From contig NC_133658.1 of the NCBI RefSeq assembly GCF_037893015.1, forward strand, positions 290,165,719-290,229,718: DNA of 64,000 bases, read 5' to 3'. A model generated the notes under the pieces. It was given only the letters and a program-made list of their open reading frames with translations. It was not told where the DNA came from and made no database searches. The stretch comes from Macrotis lagotis (Eukaryota > Chordata > Mammalia > Peramelemorphia > Peramelidae). Position 1 is the first letter of the stretch. Every line of letters begins with the position of its first letter. This document shows, piece after piece, positions 44,901-59,900 of the stretch. The position numbers were made by a program, and so were the translations under genes.

Positions 44901-47900
44901 GAAGAAAGCATCCAAACAGTAGGACTCGACATAGCCAGTCTGTTATAACACACCTGTGAGGAATGCAGAAGACCTGAGCTATTTTCCCAGACCAATCACT
45001 TCTGGTGGCCATGTCCACATGAAGTTTGTTTTTTAAAGAAAGCTTCACTGCCTTTTAGACTTGAGAGGACACTAGGAATTCACCAATATATCTATCCAGC
45101 ATCATGTGAGAAAATGTACAACTTTTTTCATTGGACTCTGAAGTATCACTTACTTGGGACTTGCTGTGCAGGTGTCTGCCACGTCTGGTAGGTGTTACCC
45201 CAGCCCTGGGTCATAAATGCCTGAGGACCACTGTGGATTACAAAACATACATTCTTTCTGGTTCATCATATTCCTTTTTCACCTTTCATGCCTATCTCCC
45301 CTCCCCTTTTCCTCTCATTCAATATTCTCTTTCCATGCTTTCCACTTATGATGGGAAATTTATCAAAGCCTGAAAGCTAAACTTGTATATTTTTTATAAG
45401 ATTAAGCTTGTTTTGCTATTTGCCCACTATAAGAGAACTAGAATGAAATAACTGGTTTTACCTACCTCACAGGGTTGCTATGAGGGTTGCCATTCACTTT
45501 AGCAGCAATGTTTGGAAAGCACCCTGAGCTCCTTGGAGGAAAGGTGCTATATGAAGGTAAAAAAGAAATAATTAAAATGGCTAGAGAAGAGGTTATGGAA
45601 CAGACTGTCCCAGAAGTCCTGTTTAAAAACCCAATAGCAGTGACAGGATTGTTAGTGGTAGAAAAGAGGACTCCCAAACTAATTTGGAAAAGCCCTGACA
45701 TCAATCATCAAGGGCCAAGGCAAAGATTAGATAAAAAAGGGGTGATACAATTTATAACATTTAACTGCCATGCCCTTACCAAAATTTCAACCTTTTTATT
45801 GGGAGTCCTCCAAAAGGAAGCTGCGGGTGGGGTGGGGTGTGTGAGAAGAACTCTTGAGAGAAATTCTCTGTAAAAGACTCACTTTTGATGAGGTGTAGCA
45901 GGTGCTTGGTTGAAAGGACTCTGACCAAAGCCTCCAGGTGCTCCCATATTGGTACCCTGTCACAGATACAAGGACAATTCTAACTTCCTATTCACTGATC
46001 ATCTAAATTCCATCCAAACCCTCCCATCAAAAATCAAATTTAAAAATTAAAAAAGAAAAGAAAAGGAAAAAAAAGAAACAAAATATTTCATAACCCTAAA
46101 TCTATCCTTTCTTCCCCACAGAAAATTTTATTTGCAGAATGGTTTCACACCCTCAGGTGAACAATACCACAGAACAGCAAATAATGGTATTACTAATGTC
46201 TATGGATGATAACAGCACAGTAAACCTAGCTTATCACCCTGTGTATATGGACCAACCTGCTTGACTCTCCCGTCAATTAAGGCTGGCCCAAGTCTCTTTC
46301 TGCAATTCTATGTCCCCTTTGAGGTGAGCAGTGGCAAATCTTTCCTCCATCAACACTCCCTTTGTTTATCTGCTTTGAGGTGCCTGAAACTAAAGCCAGA
46401 GTCAATGAAAACCATCTGCATGTCTGGCTACCAGTACAATGCCAACAAGAGGCCAGGCGGGCAATGCTAGGTGCAAAGCATTAACCCCATCTAGCCTGAA
46501 AAAGAGGCATAGATTTGGGGTGGTAAGGAGCTGGAGCATCTAAAATGCTTTTACTCGTTGATCCCATGGCCATTATCAGTCTTTGTGGCTCAGACTTTAT
46601 CCTCAGTGAAATGGGGATAAACCCATTTGCCCCAACCAAGCTCACCAAAACAGTGTGAGGAACTGCTGAATGGCACAGGAAGCACGAAGATTTGGGGCAA
46701 AGTAGGGGAAAGGCACCAGACAGCCAAAAGAATATTCCATTACCAGCCCAAAGATGGGAAAAAGGGTCTTGTACGTACACCAACTTTCTCATCTATGAGA
46801 TGTCTGGCAAGTTCAATCTGCTGTGGTACGCCTCTGATGGTGAATATCCGTACACTGGGGTCTGTGTTAGGGGGTGGATTTCGCTGAAGTTCTACGTGGG
46901 CTCCTGATTGTTGGTTTATGCTTTTGATGTTCTCACCCCCTTAGGTAGGAAAAAAAAACCAGGAGAGAAAATGAGTTGACTCTGCTACCTGCTAACAAAT
47001 CAGATATTTCTTTCTCTTTTATATCCTTTACTTAGCAAGAAAAATTTTTTTTTACACCAAGACATATACAGAGTAAACAAGAAATGTTTAAATATTTTTA
47101 AGGAACAATATTGCTCTAAGAAGGCAGTCATTTGTCTGCTGGAGCTTGAGCACTTATTGATAATAGTTTCATTATGTGTAACATAACTTGGATAAAATCA
47201 ACAGGACAGTGATCATCAGAATGTCTATTGGCACTGAGTTATTTGATCAACTGGAATGTATATATCCTACATATATGATATAAAGTGGGGATTTACTATT
47301 AAAAAGGGGGAAAGTTCTCTAACAACCTCCAAACTAGTATAATTGCACTGCATTTTAGTTTGCTCTTCAATACCATCCTCACCCGAACCCCAGGTCCAAG
47401 AAAAACACTGTTTAGTTAGCAAACTCTGTCCCTCCGATAAGTTACAATCTCCTTTCTCAGTATAAGAATGACTTTCTGATGGCTCCTCCATTGTACAATG
47501 GGGGCCCTCAACCAAAACACACAGGCCACCCCAGCCGCTCTCCCCTCCCTGCACAGGTCAAACGGCCAGGCAAAGGATTGAACAATTCTTGGCTCCCACT
47601 AAGGCCTTTAATATACCATCCTGTCACTTCTAAAGTCACTGCATCCATAGGGAATGGATCTAGACAGGGAGCCATACCATGACAGTGTACATAAGAACAC
47701 TGGGTGGAGCAAGGCTAATGAAAATTTAGTTGGACTTTTTGAAAAACCTGTGAGAGTCCCAGTCTCTTAATGAAATTTGCTTAACAAAAGCTCTAGCCAG
47801 CATTACAATGGTTCAATTCTTCTTTTGAAATTTCACAGAACTTAAAGATCAGCTCCACTCAACTGGAGAGGGAAAAAAAAGGTGGTGGTGGTGGAGATAG

Positions 47901-50900
47901 AGGGAAAACTCATAAATCTGGAGTAAAATGATCATCTAAAAATGGCTATACACAAAACAGATAAAAATATTTAAACATCTCGTTTCGGTTTTTTTAATCT
48001 TGTTTCGTTTTAAGATTTTTCCATATTCTAACTCTCACTTAAAAATAAAAACTTAGGGGATAGGGGATATTTGCCCTAATTTCCTCATTCCCCCATATTC
48101 AGGTATGGAAAGTTATTTTAGAATAATTCTTCAAGCAATTAGGTTTTCAAAGACATTTGGGAGGGAATCAACAAAGGTTGTAGCCTTCAGTAAGACAAAC
48201 TGAAAAACTAAACAAACCTCTAAACTTTGCCTTTGTAACTAATAACAACACGACTAGTCTGGTATGCTGAAAATAAAACTGATACACTATTTTATAAAAC
48301 TAATTAGTTGGTACTTTGTTTCAAGTTTCATTTAACATTTACTTGATTATTAAATGTTATACAAAGTGGTTTTAAATAAACAAAATAACAATTCATCAAA
48401 TAGGTCTCAAAGTTTTGAATACTTTAAAGCTTTCCTATTTTTTTCCTACTAGCTACAAAAACTAGGTAACAAAATGACAATTTAAAAGATCAATCTCACT
48501 CTCAATTTATACAAATACCAATTTCATTCAAGAGTCATTCTAAAGGGTCATGGAATTTTCTTTTCACTGACCCACAAAATGGGACAGCACCTTATTTGTT
48601 GATTGGTTTTCAGGTTGCTATATCAAAACAAGGAAGAGGTATAAGGTGAACCTGAAGGGAAAGCTATGGATCTATAGATCTCATTAACCCACTAAGCCCC
48701 TGCCAGTACTATTTTCATCTTGAGTCAAGGTAATATGATCAAGGTTTATGAACAAAAAGGTGCATGTTTGCTTCTCAAAGTCCAGCAGCCTCCAGTTAGC
48801 TATTATCTCCTGATTTTCAGAAAATAGTAGCATTTGCAACCCTAGCCCTAGGGATTCTTTGCTTAGGCCTTGGGAGCATGCTAATAAGGCAAGGCAGTCA
48901 ACTCTATGCTGCACGGGGCCGGAAGGAGTTAATTTAAGTTCATCTTCCTTCAAAATGAGGTCACCCGCTTGGCACATGGTGGCTGTCTATAGACTGATTC
49001 AACAGCCTGCTCCATTGTTCCACCTGATGGGGGGCAGAAACGACCCACCAGTGGCCCCCCAGCTGGACGTGAAATCGTAAAGCAATTAATCAAACCTGCT
49101 AAAAGGCTGGGCTGACAAGAGCCGGGCTGGCCACATTATCTGTCAATATTGCTGTGTTTATCATGGAAATCCAGTTAGGGGCCCAAAGAGGCTGCAGTTT
49201 GTTTTCAAGCACCAACTCCCAGAGGGAGTGCCTGACATTTGTATGGGTGCCCTTCTCCAACCACATCCCAAACATCTTTAAAAAGCATAAGATAACCATA
49301 CCTAGTCAACCTCTCAGAGGAAGAAAATGAGAGGAGGAAAAGATTATTAGAGGGAAATCTTTCTATTTATTCATTTTAGCTCATCCAGTGGATTTCAGAA
49401 GGATTTGCAAAAGGACAGAATGGTAATTTTAAAGCATCACTTTTTTGCTGACTATGAGAAACTGGAATGATAAAGACAACAGAAGCTTTATTGATGTCTA
49501 AAGGAGAAAAAAATCAAATATCATTTACAGTTCATCTTTAAAAGTAAAAGAAACTATCAAGATCAATAATAATTCACAACCTATAGATATCAATAAGATT
49601 TGGTCTCAAATCATCCAACTGACAGTGTAAAGGAGGGAGATATCAAACCTGTTATTGTCAATGAACCATACTTATTGATATGGAACACAAGTCAAGTCAG
49701 GCATATAAAAAAAATTACACAGACCGCAGTTCCTACTTTCTAAAAGCTTATAGTCTAAGATAGGTAACCACTGATCACTTAAAACAAATGTTGAAACAAA
49801 CATAAAATAGTCATTCTGAATAATTAATGGAAGAGTCAAATATTTAGAATGGGTTTGGGAGTAATTTGCCATCCCTTTCTTGAGGCGATCTGGTACCATG
49901 TAAAGGATGTGGATTCAGCAAAATTCCCTACTCCCATCCTAAACTTTTTTCCCCTCTAGGAATTAAAGAGAACTTGCTAATGTTGTTTTCTCAAAGGTGA
50001 CCTTATAACAAATAATAAATTAAAGATAAAACTAAGGTTACTTCTCATACAAAGAATATCATTCAATTATTTTTCAAAATTTTATTTATTATTCCAACTA
50101 CATGCAAAGATAGTTTTCCAAATTCATTTTAAGATTTTTGAGTTCTGTATTTTTCTCCCTCTCTCCTTGATAGTGAGTAATCTGATAAAGGTTATACATA
50201 TATCTACATCATTCAATTCTTAAGAGTATATAATCTATATCTGACTGCTTTCTGACTGAGGGAGAGAAGGGAGGGAAAAAAAAAAGGTAAAGCTTAAAAT
50301 CTTGCTAAAAAAATGACTGTTGAAAACTTCCATTGCACATAGTTGGAAAAATATATACATATATATTTTTTGCAAGGCAGCTAGGTAATTATTAAGTGTC
50401 TGAGGCCGAGTTTGAACTCAGGTACTCCTGACTCCAGGACCAGTGCTCTATCCACTGTGCCACCTAGCCACCCTAATAAAATATTGGAAAAAAAAAAAGA
50501 GTAGATAGGCATTTCCTAAGAAGCTGATTTTAAAGTCTGGTGTTCTGACATTGAGAATGGAACAATATTCTTTGGACTTGTATTTAAATTCCTACTACCC
50601 CATTCAAGTTGTCTCATTAACATCTATATAGAAGGTATGAAATCACCAATCAAAAACTATGTATGTCCCACAATACATATTAAAGGATGAGAAAAAGAAG
50701 ATTGCTAATTATTCAATGTAGATTTTAGCTCATATTCTTTTAAGGAAAAGAAAAGCTACAAAGAGAGCACATTCATTTATTTTTTTTCCCCTACAGGTTA
50801 ACTTTTGCTCATTTTAAGAAATACTGGGGGGGGGGGGGAGGAAGTAAAAGCTAGTTTTCCATGCTGTGTCAAAGTCAAAATATCATAACCAGTTAGGACA

Positions 50901-53900
50901 GTGTGGTCCTAGACAAAAAACATGAATCAGGAATTTTGGGTTCACATTAGGGCTTGGCCATTTGCTAGACTCCTTTCTTTCTTTCTTTCAAAATTATTTT
51001 TTTTCCATCCATAGGCACAAGTGGCGAACAGTCAGTACATACATATTTTTTAAGAAACATGTTTACAGATTAGTCGTTTTTAGTTATGAGGAACTTTCTA
51101 GGTCTCTATTTTCTCACCAATAAATGAAGAATCTAGATTCTTCCCTCTTTAACAGTCTATGGTCCCAAAACAACAACTGAGGTTGCTATGGCACTTCATA
51201 GTATGGAAAGCACTTTATGAACACGATCTCCTTTGATCCTCACAAAATCTTGTATAATGGATACTCTAGGTACTACCACTGTCATTTTATAGATAAGGAA
51301 ACAGTATTTGTAAGGCTGACTTGCCAACCACAGTTATACAGGTAAGTGGCAGATGTATAACCTGAATCCAGGACTTCTTAAGTCTCATACTTTCAAATTA
51401 AGTTATGACAGGACCCTGAAGAGATCTTCACTTGAGAAAAAATATCCTACCCAATGATTTAAATTATTTGGAAATAAGTTCAATATCAATTAAGTTCAAT
51501 AACAATTAAAACTAAGTTAAATATGCCTAGAACCTTGAGTGGTGTAGGAGGAGTAATGAAAATGTGCAGTCACAAGACTTGACATGGACTAGCTGCCAAC
51601 TTGTGACCTTTGGCAAGTCACTCTGGGTTTCCACTTCAGTCCCTTGGACAAAAAAAGGAAGTTTCTTGAGAGCAGGGCCTAGTTCCATTTTGTCTTTGTA
51701 TCCCAGGACCTAACATATGATAAGGGTGACTTAATGATGTCTGTCCTTTGTTCTCAAAGAAGACCATGACAATCACAATCAGGGAGGTGATGCTATGACA
51801 AGCACATGAATTGGATTTGAGTGAAGGGGAGCTATTCTAAGTCACCAGCCTCACTTTCTTTTCTAGAGCTATCTGGGTCCAATGGTCAGATATGAATCAG
51901 GATGATTGGAGATGGTCTGGGATGTAAGGCAATCAGGGGTAAGTGCCTTGCCCAAGGTCACACAGATAGTGATTATCAAGCCTCTAAGGTTAGGTTTGAA
52001 CTTCTGTCCATCCTCCTGACTACTAGGCCAGACTTAATAACTGTTTCTCGACTGAGCAGTATAACTGAACTATAAAACTTTAGGCAGGTAAATGAAATTA
52101 AACTCAGATTCTGAAGGTATAGATGTGAACCCCAAATGTGAAGTGATGTGAAAAAAAGAAATGGAAATCCAGTAGCAGTTTCTTACCTTTGCCTATAACA
52201 AGGCCACATTTATCTGCTGGGACTGTGTAGGTTACCTCCTGCAGTCCCCCAGGTGCCCCCACACTCCAATCACTTCGACCACGACCTCTTCCTCTGGGTA
52301 CAGAGAGGCTTCCGAAACCATCACGTTCCTGGGAGGGAAGCAAGATTTTAGTGACTACTAATCATCACAAGCATGATCATCACTAACTTTAAGACTCTTC
52401 TACTAAAAGTGGGGTTAGAGGCAGCTAGGTGGCACAGTGGATAGAGCATCAGCATTGGAGTCAGGAGGACCTGAGTACAAATCCAGTCTCAGACACTTAA
52501 TAATTATCTAGCTGTGTGACCTTGGGCAAGTCCCTTAATCCCATTGCCTTAAATAAAAAAAAAATAAAAGTCAGGTTAAATGATAGGCTAAACAATTGAT
52601 GACACACATCTAGGTTTAGAGCAGAAGGGCCCTTTCCCAGGTTTCTGACTATTAAATGTTCCATAAAATTGGGATTAATTTAAATCACTATCAGAGGAGG
52701 AACTGAGCAGATAAAAAAAATGTAAGTTATATAAACACTATAAATATATCTAAATAAAATAAGTATTTGGATAAACTCAAAAGTTAAAAGCTCAACTATC
52801 TTGTTCCTATGTTTGGACCCAATCCATTGGAACTGAGAGTCTAGTTTTATTCAATTCTGAGTTTTCTTTCCAGTGGCTAATACACACTGTGATTATCAGA
52901 AGTCAGACATTAGACACTAAAGAGCTATCAGCATTTGAAAGTGAAGCCTGAGTGACAGTTTATGGTTTCAAACCCTCCCCCAACTAGGTTGGTATACAGA
53001 CAATGCTCTATGATTCAGAAGACCCTGCAAATCTAACAAGCAGAAAGAATCAAAGGATTATTTTTTTTTAATCTGCCATACCACTCCCAAAGGCTAGCAC
53101 AAAGATGTGTTAAATAGTGACCAATGAAGGCAAGCTCTGAAAGGGCCGTGAACCATACTCTTTACCCACAGCCTGATGCTGAAGAGACTTCTCTGAAATA
53201 CACTTTCACACTGTTCAGTGATCACAGAACAGTGTGCAAAGGCAGGAATCTACAGAAGAAGATTTCTTTTAACATTCAGAGTGCACAAATCCCATTCTAA
53301 TCACTGTCTATTATGCAAAATACTTTGGTCCTGCAGCATTTCAAAATGGTGACGTTAAAAAAAATGCAGTCTCCCCTTCATAACAGGGAGCTGCTTTACC
53401 AGCTCAATTCAGAATAATAAAGAAAAATTCACTGTTGACAAAGTCTTTATTTGTGAGAGTAAACCAAATTTATCTAGAAAAGTTTCAACTCAGGTAACCT
53501 GATTTTGTTTCTATATTCTACTTTTGTTAAAAAGATACCCATGGCAAATAAGCAAGTTGATAGGAGAGAAATTTTTAAAAAGTTACTTCTGGAGTGATTA
53601 AGAAAAAAAAAAGAAGCTTCTTGTAGGCAATCTTTTTTATTAAGGCAATCTTTATTCTTTCTTGATTCCCTAATCAGCAAGGTGGCACAGTAGATAGAAT
53701 ACCAGCCTAGACTTCAGTCATTTATAAGTACTAGTAGTGTGTCCCTGGACAAGTCACTTAACCCTGATTTCAGTTTTCTTATCTAGAAAATGAGCTGGAG
53801 AAGGAAATGGTAAACCACTCCAATATCTTTGCTAAGAAAATGCCAAATGAGGTCAGTCAGTTAAGACTGAACAACAAAATCCTTCATCACAACTCTTTAC

Positions 53901-56900
53901 AAAAGATTTACCAAACCATTTTTCTCCCCAAGCTTCTAATATTCACTTTTCCACCCCTCTTATTTGAGGACTTAGGTCATTCAAATTGTAAGTTGTCTTC
54001 TCTCCATCTCAAAACTCTTGACATCATTTCCTGATCTCTTCCTCCTTTGCTTCAAGTCTCTTGATAATGAGATGGCCCTTTTCTTTTCCATAGCCAGAAA
54101 CTTTACATGTAATCTATTATATTGTTTCACCTTGTCTTCTTTAGCAGATTATAAATTTAACTTACTCTCTCCTCTAACTTCCCAATTTTCAAGTTCTATT
54201 TACTGCTTCTTATAGTACTGTCTTCAAACAAGCTCAAATCAACACACCCATCCCTAAAAACCTTCACTACATCCTACCACTCTCAAGTTATCATTGACTT
54301 TCCTCTCACTCCTCACATTTACAATATGGTTTCTAATATCACTCATTTGAAACTACCCTTTTAAAAACCATCCAACTGTGTCTTAAGTGACAAATCTGAA
54401 GGACTTCTCTCAATCTTTATCCTCAGTCTATATGCTTTATCTGAAGCTGCTGTCTACATTTTCTATCTTTACACTTTCTCTCTGGGATATTATGACACTA
54501 TTCCCTTCTCATGGATTCCTTCCTACCTAACTAGTCATCTGGTTCTTCATCTAATTAATCCAAGATGAATCTACCTTCTTACTTTTCTCTCTTGGTTTCT
54601 ATGAGTTTAATGAGCATCTCCAGTAAATTTTCAGGTAGAAGGTGGTACTTAAGTTCCATGTTGAAGAAAGAAAGGACTTTATGAGGCCAAGATACTCCTT
54701 GGTGGAATATGCAAAGGAAAGGGCTAGCGTAAAGGTGTAGAGCAGGGAGTGTAAGGAACCAGAAAAAAGTCTAATTTGACTGGAGCAGAAAGTTTGATAG
54801 ATTGAATAAGGCTCAATTAAGGTTGGGAAGATAGGTTAAGCTTTAGAAGATCTAAACTTAAAGTTTATATATTTTTATCTCAGGGATAACATGAAAACCC
54901 CAGAGATGACTAATAAAGAGGAATTCCATGTCTAAACACCTATGTTTCATGCTTCTCTTTAGCAATGCTACAAGAGCAGAAAAGAGATTTGCTGGTTATC
55001 CTGTCTTATCTTGTCATTAAAAAAAATCTAATGTAGATTCAATCTAACAGACATCATTCTTACAAGCTATTCCTCATGTGTAGAATGCTCTTATTTCTCA
55101 GAATCCTTTTTTTCCATTTAATGCTCAACTCCAGCACCATGCCCTCTTCAAAGTGTGATCCAATCCTTTTAGTTTTAACACTATATCCCTCTTCAACGAT
55201 TTTGTATTTAATACAATAAAGTTTCTTTGCTTTTGTCTCTGTATTCTCAGCAATCACACTGCCTTATTCTGGGCCCTTAATAAGTATCTGTTAAACTGTA
55301 TCAAAAAATGATCTTTTCCTGGCTCCTCAATGACAAATCGTGTTCAAATGATAATCTTTGAAAGTTGTAAAGGTCCTGAAGAGTTTCAGAATCAAAGTAT
55401 TTAGTATTGTTTTGGGTTTTTTTTTAGGTTTTTTTTTTTGCAAGGCAATGGGGTTAAGTGGCTTGCCCAAGGCCACACAGCTAGGTAATTATTAAACCCA
55501 GATACTCCTGACTCCAGGGCCGGTGCTTTATCCACTGCGCCACCCTAGCCGCCCCTTAGTATTGTTTTAGTATTAAGTATTTTGGGATTTAATTATTAAG
55601 AATTTGATGTTCCATGATATTTTTTCTCAACTATTTTAGATAACTAAGAATTGACTATATAATAGAAAAAAATTTTGCATGAAAAAAGGAATAAGGGGCC
55701 TAGGGGAAACGTACAAGTGAAAATCTGAATTACAAATAAATTCATTTCATACAAGGCAGTACTTTTAATTGGACAGTACTTTTAATAGTTCACTGACAGA
55801 AATGTTAAACTCTTTTCCTCTTGAAAATGATTGACCCAAGAGACCAGAACCCACCTGTGCTGTAAGAATAAGGTCACTGATGACATGTGCTGCATGTTGA
55901 CACCTTTCTGGAAGTCCCATGACCTGTGCAACTCTTTCAGGACTAATCCCATCATCTGTGGAACAAGAAGAGAGAGACTAAATTAAAAAGTCCCAACCCC
56001 AAAGGAGGAAAAAGTTGAAGTGATATGCATTTATACTTAAACTACCCAAAGTGGAAGTCATTGAGTTCACTACCCTTTTATATTTTTATATATAGTTATC
56101 ATTACTTTTTTATGTTAAAGATTTTCTTTATTTTGAATTCTACAATTTTCTCCCTAATCTTACTTCCCCCCCCCCACCCCCCAGAGAAGGCAATATATAG
56201 TTATCATTTCTTCCCAATAAAGTATAAGCTCATTGCAAGTAAAGATTGCTTCCATTCTTTATAATTATGTCCCCAGTGTCTAGAAAAGTGTTTTAGCATA
56301 CAGGTACTATAAAAGTACCTAATTTGTAGATAAGGCAAAGATTTGGACATTTCTCTAAGCATTTTTTTGGGGGTACATTCAAGTATAAGTCCTTACACAA
56401 AGAAAAAAATCCCTAACCAATATTTTACATGATTACAGCTTTAAATTCGTTATAGAAATAAAAAGGTGAAATACAAAAAAGAAAAACAATATAAATAAAA
56501 TAGAATAATTTAACTGAAACCAAAAACCACCAGAGGGAAAATAAAACACCTCAAAGTCAAAGGGGGAAAGGAAGACATTATGACATTATAACTAACCTGG
56601 TTTAAACTGAATCCTTACACCAGCATCGTTTTGAATTTTTTTGATCATTTCCCCATTTCTTCCTATTACAATACCAACGGCAAACCTAGGCACAGATACC
56701 TTAGAGGAGGAACAGAAACAAAATCTCAACAAAGCTAGGAGAAAAACATAAGCATGAACTGCAGATACAGAAACCATGAAATATACTTGGGAATAATATG
56801 ATTTTTTTCATTACTATTTTACTGCACAAAGATGATTCTACTCTATTACATTAAATAGGCTTCAAAATTTCCACAAACAAAAATAGGTCTTTTAAAAATT

Positions 56901-59900
56901 GAACATAATCTACAGTACTCAATAAAAAGTATTGGGCCTGCTTAGTTTTCCTGCTACATCTCAGAAATCAGGAAAAGGTGTTTATGCAAAGAAATGTACT
57001 ACCTACCTACTTTTATAAGAGGTACAAATAGGTCCATTCACCTATGATGAAAAATAACCATGGGGGGGAAGGATTTGACTATATACCCATAAGGAGACCC
57101 TCTTCGTTCTTTTTCCCATGATAACAAACAATTACAATGTCTAATCAAGTGTACCTCTATACTGCCCCCTCCCATTCGGGAGCTGAAATCACTGCGCACA
57201 CCTCGGAAGTCAGCTTGATCCTTTTCTCGAATAATCTCTAATACCATTTCCCTTGCTTGCTGCATAAACATACAAATAACAAATGCATTAGAAAACAGGA
57301 CATTTGGCATGAATATCTGTTCAATATCGGACAGTGTTTCCCAATTACTGTTCAAATGGTTTGCAAGGAATTTGAGGTGAGAAGAGGTGATTTGGAACTA
57401 TTCTGGGGAGGAAAAAAAAGAGAAAGATACTCATCAATTTTGGGAATGACTTTATAATATTCAAAGCTATGTTTCAACCCAACTGGATTAAAAAAATCCA
57501 CTTAACCTAACTTTTGATTATTAATCTTTCCAAGAAAACATTTCTGAATGGTTTTCTGAAACATCTTTTTTCAGGAAGACTCCTATGGAATAGAAAACAT
57601 TATTGTGGGACTAGGTATAATAATACAGCAATGACATGGAGCATGGCAAAAACAAAACTTTAGGAATTTGAAAAAACAATTCTGATAACTTTAGGATAAA
57701 CACTTCTAAGTTAAAAAAGGGCAATCTGATACATTTCATTTACAACACTGAAAATCAAAGATAAATGACTGCAGCTACCACAAATCCTATATAAATATTG
57801 AGTAGAACTGATTATTACATGGATTTAGCTTTAGGCTAAATTTTGTTCTCTCTATAATGAAACAAAGGAAAAGTTCAATTTACCTTAAAATTTGTGTATG
57901 TTTCCCAACACCTGTGTTTTAAAAGGGTCACACCAACAATTATTACTCTGAGAAAGCCAAATGCTCAAATCAAAAAATTTGGTTCCATTAAAAAGTTTAT
58001 GGCAGTTGCATTTTTTGCAGTACCAGTGCATTTTTTGATGCTCATCATATATGCTTTGATGCCCATCTATTCATCTTGGATTATTTTTCATATAATAAAG
58101 GGCTCACATATGGAGATAAAGAGTTGTATCATGAATTCTCTCTATATTTAAAGAGGATTGGTATAGGGCCCAAGGCCAGGGATGAGTATGGAAGTATCTA
58201 CCAGGCCCTAAAGTACTGCTGAGCAAAGGGGATGGTTGTTTTTGTTTCATTTGCATCCAGCTCTTCATGATCATATTTAGGAGTTTTCCTTGGCAAAGAT
58301 CATACTGGAATGGTCTGCCTCTTCCTTCTCCAGCTTCTTTTACATTTGAGGAAACTGAGATAAAGAGGGTTAACTGACTTGCCCAGGATCACACAGCTAG
58401 GAAACGTCTGTGGCTGGAGTTGAATCAGGTCTTCCTGACTCCACAACTGGTGCTAAATTCACTGTACCACCTAACTGCCCTTTGATGACATAAATTTTCA
58501 AGAAAGAAATTGTTTACATTAAAAAAAAACCACTAAAATACCATCAAATTTGGTCTTTCAGCACTCCATGATTTCAACAGCACAGATACACAATATGCCC
58601 TCAGTAGAATACATGTTAATTTATTAAAGAAGGAAAATAATCTTTTTTGTTATTCAATGAAAAGGTAAGCTCTTTAATCAAATATTTTTCCTTTTTTGTT
58701 TTTTTTAAGATGGTTTATCATCCTGAAAAGTGAAATTACAGGCTCTTAACCCTAATTAGTGCTTAAGGAAGAAAAGTAGTTTATTCAGAACTACTCAATC
58801 TTGTCTTGCAATGATTACTTAGTTACTAGTCATGATGAACAGTTTTATAAAATCTGTGCTTAACTATGTAGTAGTGTCACAAAGTTACAATGATTTCAAA
58901 GAGGAAAAGCAGTTCAGTGACCTCTTGAAGTATCATGATTAATAAAGTAAATAAAACAACTTTATTGCTTTCTGAAGGTTCTTAGGAACAAGACCTCTAG
59001 TTCTTCCAACTAAATGCTACTTCTAAAAGCTACTTTTATCTTTGTGAAAGTTCAGTCAATTTTCCTTATTTCAATGATACCAAAGGATTCAAGAAGGACA
59101 GAAAAGCAAGTTAACAATCTTGCTTGACCTGATTCAGATCAGACTCATTTTACTTTTCTGTAACTAAACAGCTGGCTTTGCCACTGTTTGATATTGTTGC
59201 CTCATTATCTATGGCTAGTTGTTCAACAATAAAATATTATATTGCTGAGGTCAAAGTCATAGCCTCAACACCTACACAGTGTAGTTGGTTTTTTAATGGT
59301 CGAAGAATTTACAAGCATAGCCCTAGTCAAGTGCCTTGCAAATGTCTACCACTGGTTATAAGGTAGATGGGACATGAGAAAACAGAACAAAGTCCTTTCA
59401 AATACTGGAAAAACTAATAGAAGTCTGCCTTGCTGCCACAATGTCAGCAGGGTTATTTTTCGTCTTAGGATGCCCAGGATATTGTTAATTTTTTTTCTAT
59501 GACTAAGCTCTCAAAACCAACATGAGAGATCAACTGGATAAAATGAAGGTCTATTTTCTGATATAGTTTAGTATTATAAAAGCAGTAATTCCACTTTATT
59601 ATATTTATATAATACTTCAAATATTTTCATACATTTATAAAACAGTGAATAGAAATAATATAGAACAGAGTAATAGCAATATAGTCAATTCATATCACCA
59701 CTACATAATAACCTCCACAAAAGATTTTCCAGGTAAGTTTACCTGTACTTTGAATGGGTCTCCAGTAATACGAAGGGGTTTGTCTGCTCCTGTGGGCAAA
59801 GGACCATCTTGGATCATAATCATTTTCACACCTGTTCGCTCCTATAGAGAACACACAGCATGGAAACAATCTTTAATAGGGGACACAAAGATACTATACT

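Noticed and set aside
46779-46783. Earlier donor GTTG|GTGTAC for the KH4 exon
   Set aside because: It would shift the reading frame of the next exon; GGT|GTACGT keeps the known GGTN-type junction in frame.
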